Origin: Pelomonas caseinilytica
GTDB lineage: Bacteria; Pseudomonadota; Gammaproteobacteria; Burkholderiales; Burkholderiaceae_C
Reading direction: 5' to 3'
Assembly (NCBI RefSeq): GCF_021353235.1
Contig: NZ_JAJTWT010000003.1
Span: 310,001-374,000, forward strand
DNA: 64,000 nt
Shown here: positions 40,457-50,851 of the stretch, piece by piece
Numbering within the stretch: position 1 is the stretch's first letter
How the letters are laid out: the number at the start of each line of letters is the position of its first letter
Made by a program: the position numbers and the translations under genes
Notes under the pieces: model-generated
What the model was told of the DNA's origin: nothing
The model's database searches: none
What the model saw: only the letters and a program-made list of their open reading frames with translations

Positions 40457-41902
40457 ATGGAGCCAAGCCTGGAACTCGACCTGCAGATCCCCGGCCGCGG
40501 CGCCCGCCTGGCGGGGCTGCACGCTGCCTTGCGCGAAGCCATCGCCAGCGGCCGGCTGGCGCCCGGCGTGCGCCTGCCGCCCTCGCGCGAGCTGGCGGCG
40601 CGGCTCGGCGTGTCGCGCAACACGGCCGTCGCGGCCTATGAACGGCTGGCCTCGGAGGGCTGGCTGGAGTCGCGCGGCAGCGCCGGCACTTTCGTCGCGG
40701 AGCTGCCGCGGGCGGCGGTTCAGGTGTCGGACCGCGCCAGCGTGGCGCCCTGGGCCGACAGCCGCTGGCTGCGCGGCGGGCTGGCGGTGCTGCCCGAGCC
40801 GGTCGCGCCAGGACCCGTCCCCGCGCTGGCCTTCACGACCGGCATGCCCGACGTCTCCGCCTTTCCCTTCGACGTGCTGCGTCGCCTGCAGACCCGCGCC
40901 CTGCAGGCCGCTGCGCGCGAACCGGCCAGCTACGCGCATCCGCAGGGGCTGCCCGCGCTGCGGGAGGCCATCGCCGGCCACGTCTCGGCCGCGCGGGCCG
41001 TGGCCTGCACGGCGGACGACGTCATCGTCACGGCCGGCGCCCAGCAGGCCTTCGACCTGATCGGGCGCGTGCTCGTGGCGCCGGGGCGCACACTGGCTGC
41101 CGTCGAGGACCCGGGCTATCCGCCGCTGCGTGCCGCGCTGGCCGGCGCGGGCGCCCGGCTGCAGGCCGTGCCGGTGGACCGCGAAGGCCTGGTCGTGCAG
41201 GCGCTGCCGGGCCAGGCGCAGATCGTCTGCGTCACGCCGTCGCACCAGTTCCCTCTCGGTGTGGCGATGTCCCTGCCGCGCCGGCGCGACCTGCTGCGCT
41301 GGGCGGCCGAGCGCCAGGCCGTCATCGTCGAGGATGACTACGACGGCGAATTCCGCTTCACGTCGCGGCCTCTGGATGCGCTGAAGACGCTGGACCGCGA
41401 CGGCCGTGTCTTCTACGTGGGCACCTTGTCCAAGAGCATGCTGCCGGCGCTGCGCATCGGCTACATCGTCGCGCCGGCCTGGGCGCGCGACGCCCTGGTG
41501 GCGGCGCGCCAGGCCGCCGACATGGGCGCGCCAGCGTTGATGCAGGCCGCCGTGGCCGGCTTCATCGCCGAAGGCCACCTGCTGCGCCACGTGCGCCGCA
41601 TGCGCGCCGAGTACGCCGAGCGGCGACGGGTGCTGATGCAGGCGATCACCCAGCACCTGGGCAGGCGCGCCGAGTGCCATCCGGCCATCGCGGGCCTGCA
41701 CCTGGCCGTGGCCCTCGACGTCGACTGCGCCGAGCTGGCGCGGCGCGCCTGGGCGGCCGGCGTGGCCGTCGAGCCGCTGAGCCGCTACCGGCTGGCGGCC
41801 GGCGCGGACGAGCCAGGGCTGGTGCTGGGCTACGGCAGCATCGCCGCGGCCCGCATCCCCGAGGCCGTGCGTCGACTGGCCGGGGTCCTTGGCACCCTTT
41901 GA
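40457..41902 (+). CDS. MocR/PdxR-type transcriptional regulator
   Basis: The 481-residue product has an N-terminal GntR winged helix (GVRLPPSRELAARLGVSRNT, VAAYERLASEGWL) and a fold-type I aminotransferase domain with PLP lysine K326 (GTLSKSMLPALRIGY) and DDYDGEFR. MocR proteins bind PLP or an amine effector and control an adjacent gene. I chose ATG 40457 (MEPSLELD). The divergent cupin is the probable target; pyridoxine synthesis genes are not near, so PdxR itself is less likely. Confidence 0.9.
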   Translation: MEPSLELDLQIPGRGARLAGLHAALREAIASGRLAPGVRLPPSRELAARLGVSRNTAVAAYERLASEGWLESRGSAGTFVAELPRAAVQVSDRASVAPWADSRWLRGGLAVLPEPVAPGPVPALAFTTGMPDVSAFPFDVLRRLQTRALQAAAREPASYAHPQGLPALREAIAGHVSAARAVACTADDVIVTAGAQQAFDLIGRVLVAPGRTLAAVEDPGYPPLRAALAGAGARLQAVPVDREGLVVQALPGQAQIVCVTPSHQFPLGVAMSLPRRRDLLRWAAERQAVIVEDDYDGEFRFTSRPLDALKTLDRDGRVFYVGTLSKSMLPALRIGYIVAPAWARDALVAARQAADMGAPALMQAAVAGFIAEGHLLRHVRRMRAEYAERRRVLMQAITQHLGRRAECHPAIAGLHLAVALDVDCAELARRAWAAGVAVEPLSRYRLAAGADEPGLVLGYGSIAAARIPEAVRRLAGVLGTL

Positions 41903-41975
41903 AACGGCGGACTTGGCCCTTGGGCGACAAGGCCGGCCGGCCTAGGCTGGTGGCCTCGCAGCCGGAGGACCCGCC

Positions 41976-42776
41976 ATGCCCCACTTCATCTGCCGCACCT
42001 GCGGCACCGAACACGACGATCGCGCGCAGCCGCCATCGCTCTGCGCCATCTGCAGCGACGAGCGGCAGTACGTGGGATGGCAGGGCCAGGCCTGGACCAC
42101 GCATGACGAACTCGCCACCGCCCACCGCAACCGGCTGGAGATGGACCAGGGGCTGTTCGGCATCGGCATCGCCCCGGGCTTTGCCATCCCGCAGCGGGCC
42201 CTGCACCTGCCCGAGGCGGGGGTGCTGTGGGAGAGCGTGGCCCTCGTCACCGAAGAGGCCGTGGCCGAGCTCGCCAGGCGTGGCGGCGTGCAGCGCATCT
42301 GCCTGTCGCATCCGCACTTCTATTCGGCCATGGTGCGCTGGAGCGAGGCGCTGGGCGGCGTGCCCATCTTCGTGCACGAGAACGACCGGCAGTGGGTGAG
42401 CCGTTCGTCGCGCTGGCTGGAGTTCTGGCGCGGCGACACCCTGGACCTGGGGCGCGGCGCGACGCTGCTGCGCTGCCCCGGCCACTTTCCCGGCAGCACG
42501 GTGCTGCATTGGTCGGGCGGCGGGCGCTCGCTGTTGCTGGCCGGCGACGCCCTTCACGTCGCCCAGGACCGCCGGCACGTGAGCTTCATGTACAGCGTGC
42601 CCAACCACGTGCCGGCGCGGCCGGCGCTCGTGCGCGAGACCCAGGCGCGGCTGCGCGGGCTCGCCTTCGACGACGTCTACGGCTTCACCTGGGGGCTGAA
42701 CATCATCGGCGGCGGACGCGAGGCGGTGGACGCGTCGTTCGATCGTTACTTCGAGATGGTGGGGTTTGGGGGGTGA
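41976..42776 (+). CDS. MBL-fold metallohydrolase with N-terminal zinc ribbon
   Basis: The 266-residue protein has two CxxC pairs at the N-terminus (CRTCGTEH, CAIC). A metallo-beta-lactamase fold follows, with metal ligands at SHPHFYS (in place of the classical HxHxDH), PGHFPGS and AGDALHV. The strong ribosome site GGAGGAC lies in front of ATG 41976. The family is widespread in Proteobacteria with no assigned substrate; hydrolysis of a thioester or phosphoester is possible. Confidence 0.82.
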   Translation: MPHFICRTCGTEHDDRAQPPSLCAICSDERQYVGWQGQAWTTHDELATAHRNRLEMDQGLFGIGIAPGFAIPQRALHLPEAGVLWESVALVTEEAVAELARRGGVQRICLSHPHFYSAMVRWSEALGGVPIFVHENDRQWVSRSSRWLEFWRGDTLDLGRGATLLRCPGHFPGSTVLHWSGGGRSLLLAGDALHVAQDRRHVSFMYSVPNHVPARPALVRETQARLRGLAFDDVYGFTWGLNIIGGGREAVDASFDRYFEMVGFGG

Positions 42777-42794
42777 TTCGAGGTGCGCGGGTTC

Positions 42795-42865
42795 GAGTGC
42801 TTTTGCTTGAGAGCCCGATGACTCGGTGCACCCCGAAAGGCCCGACGCAAAAGCGCCCCGACCCA
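42795..42865. repeat. Remnant of the long extragenic element
   Basis: GTGCTTTTGCTTGAGAGC followed by GACTCGGTGCACC and, on the other side, GACGCAAAAGCGC match the outermost arms of the nested element at 10.9 and 36.4 kb with the whole interior missing. It lies in the 106 bp convergent gap between the MBL gene and uvrA. Confidence 0.5.
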
Positions 42866-42882
42866 AACCCAGCCAACCGCAC

Positions 42883-45800
42883 TCAACGCGCCAGCACCGG
42901 CCCCAACGCCACCCCCGTGTGGCTGCCCGACGCCACCACCTCCTCCGGCGTCCCCGCCACCACCACCCCCCCTCCGGCGTCTCCGCCTTCCGGTCCCAGG
43001 TCCAGCACCCAGTCGGCCTCGGCGATCACGTCCAGGTCGTGCTCGATGACGACCACCGAATGCCCGCCCGCCACCAGCCGGTGCAGCACGCGGATGAGCT
43101 TCTCGACGTCCGCCATGTGCAGGCCCACCGTCGGCTCGTCCAGCACGTAGAGCGTGTGCGGCGCCTTCTGCCCGCGGCGGGTCACGTCGTCGCGCACCTT
43201 GACCAGCTCCGACACCAGCTTGATGCGCTGCGCCTCGCCGCCCGACAGCGTCGGTGACGGCTGGCCCAGGGTCAGGTAGCCCAGGCCCACGTCCTTGAGC
43301 AACTGCAGCGGATGCGCGATGCCGGGCATGGAGGCGAAGAACTCGACCGCCTCGTCCACCTCCATCTGCAGCACGTCGCCGATGCTCTTGCCGCGCCAGG
43401 TCACGCCCAGCGTCTCGGGGTTGAAGCGCTGGCCGTGGCACTGGTCGCAGGGCACCTTCACGTCGGGCAGGAAGCTCATCTCGATGGTCTTCATGCCCTG
43501 GCCCTCGCAGCCCGGGCAACGGCCCTCGCCGGTGTTGAAGCTGAAGCGGCCCGGCCCGTAGCCGCGCGCCTTGGCCTCCAGCGTCTCGGCGAAGAGCCTG
43601 CGGATGGCGTCCCAGAAGCCGATGTAGGTGGCCGGGCAGGAACGCGGCGTCTTGCCGATCGGGGTCTGGTCGACTTCCAGCACCCGGTCCACCTGTGGGT
43701 GGCCCTCGATGCCGTCGCAGCCTACCCATTTCGACGGCGCCTTGCGCAGCGGCACGGCCACGGCCATGTTGGCCAGCAGCACGTCGCGCGCCAGCGTGGA
43801 CTTGCCCGAGCCCGACACGCCCGTCACGCCAACCAGGCGCTTGAGCGGCACGTCCACCGTCACGGCCTTGAGGTTGTGCAGAGCCGCATTGAGCACGGTC
43901 AGCCTGGGCGTGTCGGCATCGACGGCGCGGCGCGGCTGCAGCGGGTGGATGAGGGGCCGGGCCAGCATGCGGCCGGTCGTCGACTCGGCCACCGCGGCGA
44001 GGTCGGCCGCCGTGCCTTCGGCCACCACGCGGCCACCGCGCTTGCCGGCGCCCGGGCCGATGTCGATGATGTGATCGGCACGGCGGATGGTGTCCTCGTC
44101 GTGCTCGACGACGACCAGGGTGTTGCCCTTGTCTCCCAGCGTGGACAGGGCCTTGAGCAGGATCTGGTTGTCGCGCGGATGCAGGCCGATGGTGGGCTCG
44201 TCCAGCACATAGCACACGCCCTGCAGGTTGCTGCCGAGCTGGGCCGCCAGCCGGATGCGCTGGGCTTCGCCGCCCGACAGCGTCGGTGCGGCGCGGTCCA
44301 GCGTGAGGTAGCCCAGGCCCACTTCCTCCAGGAACTCCAGGCGGCCGAGGATCTCGCTGACCACGTCGCGGGCGATGTCAGCGTCGCGGCCCTCGAGGTG
44401 CAAGCCTTGCACCCATTCGCGCGCCTGGCCCACGCTCCACGAGGCCACGTCCCCGATGCCCTTGTCCTCGAACTCCACGGAGCGGGCCGTCGGGTTCAGC
44501 CGCGTGCCGTGGCAGTCCGGGCAGGGGGCGTCGGTCAGGCCCTCGACCTCGGCCTCCTCGGCGGGGAAACTTTGTTCGCGGCCACGGTTGTCGTCGGCCT
44601 GCACGCTGTCGTCCAGCGCACGGCGCTGTTCGCGCGACAGTGCCAGGCCGGTGCCGACGCAGCTGGTGCACCAGCCGTGCTTGGAGTTGTAGGAGAACAG
44701 GCGCGGGTCCAGTTCGGGGTAGCTGGTGCCACAGACGGGGCAGGCGCGCTTGGTGGAGAACACCCGCACCTGGCCGATGCCGCGGCCGGTCTCGCCGTCC
44801 GCCAGGGCTTCACCGAGCCCGTCCAGGGGGTTGAGCAGGTGCAGCACGCCCTTGCCGGCGTCCAGCGCCTTGGCCAGCAGCTCGCGCAGCTCGGCCTCGC
44901 GCTCGGGCTCGACGACGAGGTCGCCCACGGGCAGCTCCAGGGTGTGCTCCTTGAAGCGGTCCAGCCGCGGCCAGGGCGAGGTGGGCAGGAACTCGCCGTC
45001 CACGCGCAGGTGGGTGTGGCCGCGGCCCTTGGCCCATTTGGCGAGGTCGGTGTAGACGCCCTTGCGGTTGACCACGAGCGGCGCCAGCAGGCCGACGTGC
45101 CGGCCGCGGTAGTCGCGCATCAGCTGGGCTGCGATGGACTCGACGCTCTGCGGCCGGACGGGCGCACCGTCGTTGACGCAGTGCTGCACGCCCAGCTTGA
45201 CGTACAGCAGGCGCAGGAAGTGCCAGACCTCGGTCGTCGTCGCGACCGTGCTCTTGCGCCCCCCGCGCGACAGGCGCTGCTCGATGGCGACGGTAGGCGG
45301 GATGCCCCAGACGGCGTCCACCTCCGGCCGGCCGGCCGGCTGCACGATGCTGCGGGCATAGGCGTTGAGCGATTCGAGGTAGCGGCGCTGACCCTCGTTG
45401 AAGAGGATGTCGAAGGCCAGCGTGCTCTTGCCCGAGCCGCTGACGCCCGTCACGACGTTGAACTTGCCGCGCGGGATCTCGACGTTGAGGCCCTTGAGGT
45501 TGTGCTCGCGGGCGTTGACGATGCGGATGGCCTCGTCGGTGGCGCGGCGGGCGCGGACGAGCTGCTGCAGCGGCCGGCCTTCTTCCACGGCGACGGCGGG
45601 GCGGTCCATGTGCAGGGCGTAGTCGCGCAGGGCCGCGGCGGTGTGCGAGCTGGGGTGCTGGGCCACGGCCTCGGGCGTGCCGACGCAGACGACCTCGCCG
45701 CCGCCCTCGCCGCCCTCGGGGCCGAGGTCGACGAGCCAGTCGGCCGCGCGGATGACGTCGAGGTTGTGCTCGATGAGGATGAGGGAGTGGCCCGCCGCCA

Positions 45801-48510
45801 GCAGCTTGCGCATGGCCCGCATCAGCTTGGCGATGTCGTCGAAGTGCAGGCCGGTGGTGGGCTCGTCGAACAGGAAGAGGGTGCCCTTCTTGGCCACGCC
45901 GAAGCGCGGGTTGCTGGCGGCCTCGGCCAGGAAGCCCGCCAGCTTCAGGCGTTGGGCCTCGCCGCCCGACAGCGTCGGCACGGGCTGGCCCAGGCGCACG
46001 TACTCCAGGCCCACGTCGACGATGGGCTGCAGCTTGGCCACCACCGCGCGGTGCTCGCTGAAGAGGTGGACGGCCTCGGCGACGGTCAGCTCCAGCACCT
46101 CCGAGACGTTGAGGTCGCGGTCCTTGAGCGAGAGCTTCACGTCCAGCATCTCGGCGCGGAAGCGCTTGCCGTCGCAGTCCGGGCAGCGCAGGTAGACGTC
46201 GCTGAGGAACTGCATCTCGACATGCTCGAAGCCCGAGCCGCCGCAGGTGGGGCAGCGGCCGTCGCCGGCGTTGAAGCTGAACATGCCGGCGCCGTAGCTG
46301 CGCTCCACGGCCAGCGGCGCGTCGGCGAAGAGCTTGCGGATCTCGTCGAAGGCGCCGACGTAGCTGGCCGGGTTGGAGCGGGCCGTCTTGCCGATGGGCG
46401 ACTGGTCGACGAAGACGGCGTCGGCCAGGTGGTCGGCGCCGAGCAACTGCTCGTGGGCGCCGGGGGTCTCGGTGGCCTTGCCGAACTGGCGGGCCAGGGC
46501 CGGGTAGAGCACGTCCTGCATCAGCGTGCTCTTGCCGGAGCCGGACACGCCCGTCACCACCACCAGGCGCTGCAACGGGAACTCCACCGTCACGTCGCGC
46601 AGGTTGTGCTCGCGCGCGCCTTCGAGGATGAGCCGGGGCGTGGACTCGTCCACCAGGCGCTTGAGCCCCATGCCGACGTGCTTGCGCCCGCCGAGGTAGG
46701 CGCCGGTCAGCGTGTCGGCGGCACGAATGGTGTCGGGCGTGCCGTCGAAGACGATCTGCCCGCCGCGCTCGCCCGGCCCGGGGCCCATGTCGATGAGGCG
46801 GTCCGCCGCCAGCATCACCGCCGGATCGTGCTCGACCACGACCAGGGTGTTGCCCGCGTCGCGCAGCCGCTGCATGGCCTGCACGATGCGGCCCATGTCG
46901 CGCGGATGCAGGCCGATGCTGGGCTCGTCCAGCACGAACAGCGTGTTGACGAGCGAGGTGCCCAGGGCTGTCGTCAGGTTGATGCGCTGCACCTCGCCGC
47001 CCGACAAGGTGCGGCTCTGGCGGTCCAGCGTCAGGTAGCCCAGGCCCACGTCGCAGAGGTAGCGGCTGCGGTGGCGGATCTCGTCGAGCAGCAGCTTGAG
47101 CGCCTCGTCGAGCATGGTGCTGGGCAGCTGCAGGCCGTCCATGAAGTCGCGCAACCGGCCGATGGGCAATTGCATCAGGTCGTGCAGGGACAGGCCCGGC
47201 AGGGCCTCCAGCTGCTCACGCGTCCAGTCCACGCCGACGGGCATGAAGCGCTGGCCGGGCGGCAGGGCGGCATCGGCCAGGGCCTTGCTGCCCACACGCC
47301 AGAGCAGGGCCTCCAGCTTGAGGCGGGCACCGCGGCAGGCCGGGCACTCCGTGTAGCTGCGGTACTTGGACAAGAGCACGCGGATGTGCATCTTGTAGGC
47401 CTTGCTCTCCAGGTAGTCGAAGAAGCGCTTGACCCCGTACCACTGCTTGTTCCAGTTGCCGTTCCAGTTCGGCGTGCCGTTGATGACCCATTCGCGGTGG
47501 CCGGGCGAGAGGTCCTTCCAGGGCGTGTCGCGCGGGATGCCGGCCTCGCCGGCGTACTTCAGCAGGTCGTCCTGGCAGTCCTTCCAGGCGGGGGTCTGCA
47601 TGGGCTTGATGGCGCCGTTGCGCAGGGTCTTGCGCTCGTCGGGGATGACCAGGCCCAGGTCCACGCCGATGACGCGGCCGAAACCCCGGCAGGCCTCGCA
47701 GGCGCCGAAGGCGGAGTTGAAGGAGAACAGCGCCGGCTGGGGATCGGCGTAGCGGATGTCGCTTTCGGGACAGTGCAGGCCGGTGGAAAAGCGCCACAAC
47801 GTGGCGGCGTCATCCCCGACGTAGACATTCAGCCGCCCGGCCCCGCGCTTGAGGGACAGCTCGATGGCCTCCATGGCGCGCTGCCGGTCCGCGCCGAGGA
47901 TGCGGAAGCGGTCGGCCACCACGTCCAGCAACTTCCTACCTTCGGACTCGCGCTCGGCCTGCACCCGGGTGAAGCCGCTGGCCGACAGCCATTGCTCGAC
48001 CTGCTCGGCCGTGGTGTTGGCCGGCAGCTCGACCGGGAAGGTCAGCACCATCCGGGGGTCGCCTGCCGCCTCAGCACGGGCCAGCAGCTCGGCATGGATG
48101 CTCTGCGCGGTGTCGTGCCGCACCGGCAGGGCCGTCTTGCGGTCGAACAACTCGGCTGCCCGGGCGTAGAGCAGCTTAAGGTGGTCGTTGAGCTCCGTCA
48201 TGGTGCCGACCGTGGAGCGGCTGGTGCGCACCGGGTTGGTCTGGTCGATGGCGATGGCGGGGGGCACCCCGTCGACCTTGTCCACCGCCGGGCGGTCCAT
48301 GCGGTCCAGGAACTGGCGGGCGTAGGCCGAGAAGGTCTCCACGTAACGCCGCTGGCCCTCGGCGTAGAGGGTGTCGAAGACCAGGCTGGACTTGCCCGAG
48401 CCGCTCGGGCCGGTCACGACGGTCAGCTCGGCCGTGCGCAGGTCCAGGTCGAGATTCTTGAGGTTGTGCTGCCGGGCGCCCCGGATTCGGATCAGACCTT
48501 CGGACGACAT
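42883..48510 (-). CDS. uvrA: Double-length tandem UvrA (four ABC ATPase modules)
   Basis: The 1875-residue protein is two UvrA units in one chain, about twice the usual ~940. Walker A motifs are near residues 33 (GPSGSGKSS), 650, 1020 and 1560 (GVSGSGKST), each with ABC signatures (LSGGE) and Walker B (VLDEPS/T). UvrA zinc modules are kept in both halves (CPTCGGSG ... CPDCDGKR and CPGCEGQG ... CDQCHGQR). UvrA finds bulky DNA lesions for UvrBC excision. The halves are diverged, so this is an old duplication, not recent copying. I start at ATG 48510 (MSSEGLIRI). Large UvrA proteins are known in some Burkholderiales, and a standard uvrA may exist elsewhere in the genome. A weak LexA-like CTGT-N8-GCAG at 48566-48581 lies upstream. 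Confidence 0.93.
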   Translation of the reverse strand: MSSEGLIRIRGARQHNLKNLDLDLRTAELTVVTGPSGSGKSSLVFDTLYAEGQRRYVETFSAYARQFLDRMDRPAVDKVDGVPPAIAIDQTNPVRTSRSTVGTMTELNDHLKLLYARAAELFDRKTALPVRHDTAQSIHAELLARAEAAGDPRMVLTFPVELPANTTAEQVEQWLSASGFTRVQAERESEGRKLLDVVADRFRILGADRQRAMEAIELSLKRGAGRLNVYVGDDAATLWRFSTGLHCPESDIRYADPQPALFSFNSAFGACEACRGFGRVIGVDLGLVIPDERKTLRNGAIKPMQTPAWKDCQDDLLKYAGEAGIPRDTPWKDLSPGHREWVINGTPNWNGNWNKQWYGVKRFFDYLESKAYKMHIRVLLSKYRSYTECPACRGARLKLEALLWRVGSKALADAALPPGQRFMPVGVDWTREQLEALPGLSLHDLMQLPIGRLRDFMDGLQLPSTMLDEALKLLLDEIRHRSRYLCDVGLGYLTLDRQSRTLSGGEVQRINLTTALGTSLVNTLFVLDEPSIGLHPRDMGRIVQAMQRLRDAGNTLVVVEHDPAVMLAADRLIDMGPGPGERGGQIVFDGTPDTIRAADTLTGAYLGGRKHVGMGLKRLVDESTPRLILEGAREHNLRDVTVEFPLQRLVVVTGVSGSGKSTLMQDVLYPALARQFGKATETPGAHEQLLGADHLADAVFVDQSPIGKTARSNPASYVGAFDEIRKLFADAPLAVERSYGAGMFSFNAGDGRCPTCGGSGFEHVEMQFLSDVYLRCPDCDGKRFRAEMLDVKLSLKDRDLNVSEVLELTVAEAVHLFSEHRAVVAKLQPIVDVGLEYVRLGQPVPTLSGGEAQRLKLAGFLAEAASNPRFGVAKKGTLFLFDEPTTGLHFDDIAKLMRAMRKLLAAGHSLILIEHNLDVIRAADWLVDLGPEGGEGGGEVVCVGTPEAVAQHPSSHTAAALRDYALHMDRPAVAVEEGRPLQQLVRARRATDEAIRIVNAREHNLKGLNVEIPRGKFNVVTGVSGSGKSTLAFDILFNEGQRRYLESLNAYARSIVQPAGRPEVDAVWGIPPTVAIEQRLSRGGRKSTVATTTEVWHFLRLLYVKLGVQHCVNDGAPVRPQSVESIAAQLMRDYRGRHVGLLAPLVVNRKGVYTDLAKWAKGRGHTHLRVDGEFLPTSPWPRLDRFKEHTLELPVGDLVVEPEREAELRELLAKALDAGKGVLHLLNPLDGLGEALADGETGRGIGQVRVFSTKRACPVCGTSYPELDPRLFSYNSKHGWCTSCVGTGLALSREQRRALDDSVQADDNRGREQSFPAEEAEVEGLTDAPCPDCHGTRLNPTARSVEFEDKGIGDVASWSVGQAREWVQGLHLEGRDADIARDVVSEILGRLEFLEEVGLGYLTLDRAAPTLSGGEAQRIRLAAQLGSNLQGVCYVLDEPTIGLHPRDNQILLKALSTLGDKGNTLVVVEHDEDTIRRADHIIDIGPGAGKRGGRVVAEGTAADLAAVAESTTGRMLARPLIHPLQPRRAVDADTPRLTVLNAALHNLKAVTVDVPLKRLVGVTGVSGSGKSTLARDVLLANMAVAVPLRKAPSKWVGCDGIEGHPQVDRVLEVDQTPIGKTPRSCPATYIGFWDAIRRLFAETLEAKARGYGPGRFSFNTGEGRCPGCEGQGMKTIEMSFLPDVKVPCDQCHGQRFNPETLGVTWRGKSIGDVLQMEVDEAVEFFASMPGIAHPLQLLKDVGLGYLTLGQPSPTLSGGEAQRIKLVSELVKVRDDVTRRGQKAPHTLYVLDEPTVGLHMADVEKLIRVLHRLVAGGHSVVVIEHDLDVIAEADWVLDLGPEGGDAGGGVVVAGTPEEVVASGSHTGVALGPVLAR

Positions 48511-48728
48511 GGATGGGGTCGAAAAAGAAGAAGGCGAGCAGTGTAGGGACGCGGGTTGACGGAAACTGTCAGCACTCGCAGCCGGCCCCTGGCGATGGGC
48601 GGTCATTTCGCCTCCGCCAAACGGCTGGGCTCACCACAATCTTGGGGCTTGCGGTTGCGCGGAGGCATCCGCTGCGGCAACATGGCCTGCATGCCCCGCA
48701 CGGGCCATAACAACAAGGATTCGAGGAC

Positions 48729-49244
48729 ATGGGGATGGACAACGCTAGGCTGGCAAGAGAAGTGCCGACGCATCCGATCTGGTTGAGCGCCGCCGAGGGC
48801 GGCACGGACGCCGAGGCACCGCAGCCGGGCGAAGAGCAGGCCGCGCCGGCCGCTCGCCAGCCGCAGGTGCTGCTGGTCGAAGACAACCACATCAACCAGG
48901 TCGTCGCCCTGGAGTTCCTGGCCTTGATGGGCGTGGAGGCCCGGCTGGCCAGGAACGGCCTGGAAGCCCTGGTCGCCTGTGCCGAAGCGGCCCCCGACCT
49001 CGTGCTGATGGACATCCAGATGCCCGGCATGGATGGCCTCGAATGCGCCCGGCGGCTGCGCGCCCAGCAGCGCGACGGCCAACTGCCGCCCTTTCCCATC
49101 CTGGCGCTGACGGCCCACGCCCTGGACGCCGACGTCGCCGCCAGCATGGACGCCGGCATGGACGAGCACCTGACCAAGCCGCTGGATTTCGTCGCGCTGC
49201 GCACGCGGCTGCAGCGGTGGTTGAACATTCCGAAGCTGAACTAG
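48729..49244 (+). CDS. Single-domain receiver protein
   Basis: The 171-residue product has a ~45-residue non-conserved N-terminus, then a receiver domain of the hybrid-kinase type (VLLVEDNHINQVVA, phosphoacceptor D95 in LMDIQMPGMDG, ALTAHALDADV, K in LTKPLD). There is no output domain, so it may act in a phosphorelay or be a detached part of a hybrid kinase. It is divergent from uvrA and convergent with the OmpR regulator. Confidence 0.85.
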   Translation: MGMDNARLAREVPTHPIWLSAAEGGTDAEAPQPGEEQAAPAARQPQVLLVEDNHINQVVALEFLALMGVEARLARNGLEALVACAEAAPDLVLMDIQMPGMDGLECARRLRAQQRDGQLPPFPILALTAHALDADVAASMDAGMDEHLTKPLDFVALRTRLQRWLNIPKLN

Positions 49245-49261
49245 CGGCCCTCCCGCAGGCC

Positions 49262-49981
49262 TCAGCTCGTCGGCACGTAGACGTACCCCACGTTCCTCAC
49301 GGTCTTGATGACTTCGGGCTTGTCGGGGTTGCGCTCGACCTTGCGGCGCAGGCGCATGACGCGCAGGTCGATGCTGCGGTCGAAGACGTCCCAGCCGCGG
49401 TTGTGGGCCTGCTCCATGATCTGGTCGCGGTTCAGCGGCCGGTTGGGATGGCGGGCGAACAGGGCCAGCAGGTCGAATTCGGCCGCGGTGATGTCGATCT
49501 CGCCGCCGTCCGGGCCGAAGAGCTTGCGCTGGCCCAGGTCCAGCCGGCAGGGGCCGAAGGCGATCTGCTCGGGCGCGAGCGCGGGCGCCGGGGCCGGCGC
49601 CGTCACCTGCAGGCGGCGTAGCACGGCGCGCACCCGCGCCAGCAGTTCGCGCAGCTCGAAGGGCTTGGGCACGTAGTCGTCCGCGCCCACCTCCAGGCCG
49701 ACGACGCGGTCGATGGCTTCGCCGGCCGTGGTCAGCATCAGCAGCCCCAGGCGCGGATGCGCCTCGCGCAGGGCGCGGGCCAGGGACAGGCCGTTCTCGC
49801 CGGGCATGTTGATGTCCAGCACGGCGACGTCGGGCACCCGCTCGGCCACGCGGGCGCGGGCCGTGGCGGCGTCCTGGGCCTGCACGACCGAAAACCCGTT
49901 GCGGCCGAAGTACTCGGCCAGCAGCGCGCGCAGTTCGGGCTCATCGTCGACGAGCAGCAGGGAGGGCGGGGTGTCGGGCAT
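49262..49981 (-). CDS. OmpR-family response regulator
   Basis: The 239-residue product has phosphoacceptor D56 (AVLDINMPGENG), switch sequence YVPKPFELREL, an Ala/Pro-rich linker and a winged helix (DRSIDLRVMRLRRKVE, IKTVRNVGYVYV). It is divergent from the globin/kinase operon 132 bp away, so it may regulate that operon and receive phosphate from its kinase. I use ATG 49981; the longer frame enters the intergenic region. Confidence 0.9.
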   Translation of the reverse strand: MPDTPPSLLLVDDEPELRALLAEYFGRNGFSVVQAQDAATARARVAERVPDVAVLDINMPGENGLSLARALREAHPRLGLLMLTTAGEAIDRVVGLEVGADDYVPKPFELRELLARVRAVLRRLQVTAPAPAPALAPEQIAFGPCRLDLGQRKLFGPDGGEIDITAAEFDLLALFARHPNRPLNRDQIMEQAHNRGWDVFDRSIDLRVMRLRRKVERNPDKPEVIKTVRNVGYVYVPTS

Positions 49982-50113
49982 GGCGGCGAATGATAGGCAG
50001 GCGCCACGGCGCCGGGTGGAGGCTGAAACAAACGCAACACACAGGCCGGCCCCCTGAAGCCGGCCTGAAACGCGGCGCGCCGACAGTGCAGGCATCGACA
50101 CCGGAGCACCGCC

Positions 50114-50311
50114 ATGCACTACCGCAGCGACAACCCCCTGACCGACTGGCCCGAGACCATGGCCGTCATCTACCGCAGCGAGGCCTTCGCCGAGGACCTC
50201 GAGGAAGCGCCCGCCGAGCCCGGGCCCGGCTGGCACCCGCTGGAGCGCCTGGTCGCATCCCTGCCGCTGCTGTGCGTGCTGGCTCCCGTGGCCGACGCCT
50301 ACCTTCGCTAA
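50114..50311 (+). CDS. Small hypothetical protein before the globin gene
   Basis: The 65-residue ORF begins at ATG 50114 with CCGGAGC upstream. The first half is acidic (EDLEEAPAEPGPGWHP) and the last ~20 residues are hydrophobic (LVASLPLLCVLAPVADAYLR). I do not recognise it. It is in line with the globin gene 55 bp on, and the GC3 pattern looks coding, but it is short. Confidence 0.5.
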   Translation: MHYRSDNPLTDWPETMAVIYRSEAFAEDLEEAPAEPGPGWHPLERLVASLPLLCVLAPVADAYLR

Positions 50312-50366
50312 CGACGCCGCCGGCCGCATCGGCCGCCGGTCCCGCCCTTTTGGGAGAGCCATCCGC

Positions 50367-50798
50367 ATGACCCCGCAACAAATCCAGCTGATCCGCAGCA
50401 GCTTCGAGCCCCTCAAGCCCCTGGCCGCCACCGTCGCCGAGGCTTTCTACGCCCAGCTCTTCAACCGCGACCCGGCGCTGCGTGCCCTCTTCCGCGGCGA
50501 CGACATGGCCGCCCAGGGCGAGCGCCTGATGCAGATGCTGGCCGCCGCCATCGAGCTGCTGGACCGGCCCGCCTCGCTCGAGCTCGTGCTGCTCAAACTC
50601 GGCCAGCGCCATGCCGGCTACGGCGTCGCCGAGGCCCACTACGCCAGCGTCGGCGCCGCCTTGCTGGACACCCTGGCGGCCGGCCTGGGCCATGGCTTCA
50701 CGCCCGAGGTCCGCGAGGCCTGGACGGCCATGTACGGCCACGTCGCCCGCACCATGCAGCGGGGTTCCGCCAGCCAGCCCGAGCCGATGGCGGCCTGA
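50367..50798 (+). CDS. Single-domain globin (flavohaemoglobin-like haem domain)
   Basis: The 143-residue bacterial haemoglobin has proximal histidine H82 (GQRHAGYG), B10 tyrosine Y28 (EAFYAQLF), and Q50 at the distal E7 position (DMAAQGERL). There is no FAD/NAD reductase domain. Such globins bind O2 or NO. The next gene encodes a PAS histidine kinase, so the globin may deliver or scavenge the gas the kinase senses. It is probably cytoplasmic and co-transcribed with its neighbours. Confidence 0.88.
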   Translation: MTPQQIQLIRSSFEPLKPLAATVAEAFYAQLFNRDPALRALFRGDDMAAQGERLMQMLAAAIELLDRPASLELVLLKLGQRHAGYGVAEAHYASVGAALLDTLAAGLGHGFTPEVREAWTAMYGHVARTMQRGSASQPEPMAA

Positions 50799-50851
50799 GC
50801 CTCCTTATCATCGGCCGCCCCCGCCGAGGGGCTTGCCGGGGAGCGTGCCGC

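Noticed and set aside
43312-48546. Very long open frame (1744 codons) on the plus strand opposite uvrA
   Set aside because: It mirrors the tandem uvrA gene on the other strand; high GC leaves few stop codons. Composition is Gly/Ala/Val/His-rich with no family motif.
48566-48581. LexA-type SOS box CTGT-N8-GCAG before uvrA
   Set aside because: One mismatch from CTGT-N8-ACAG in GC-rich DNA is weak, and no sigma-70 promoter was clear nearby; kept only as a remark under uvrA.
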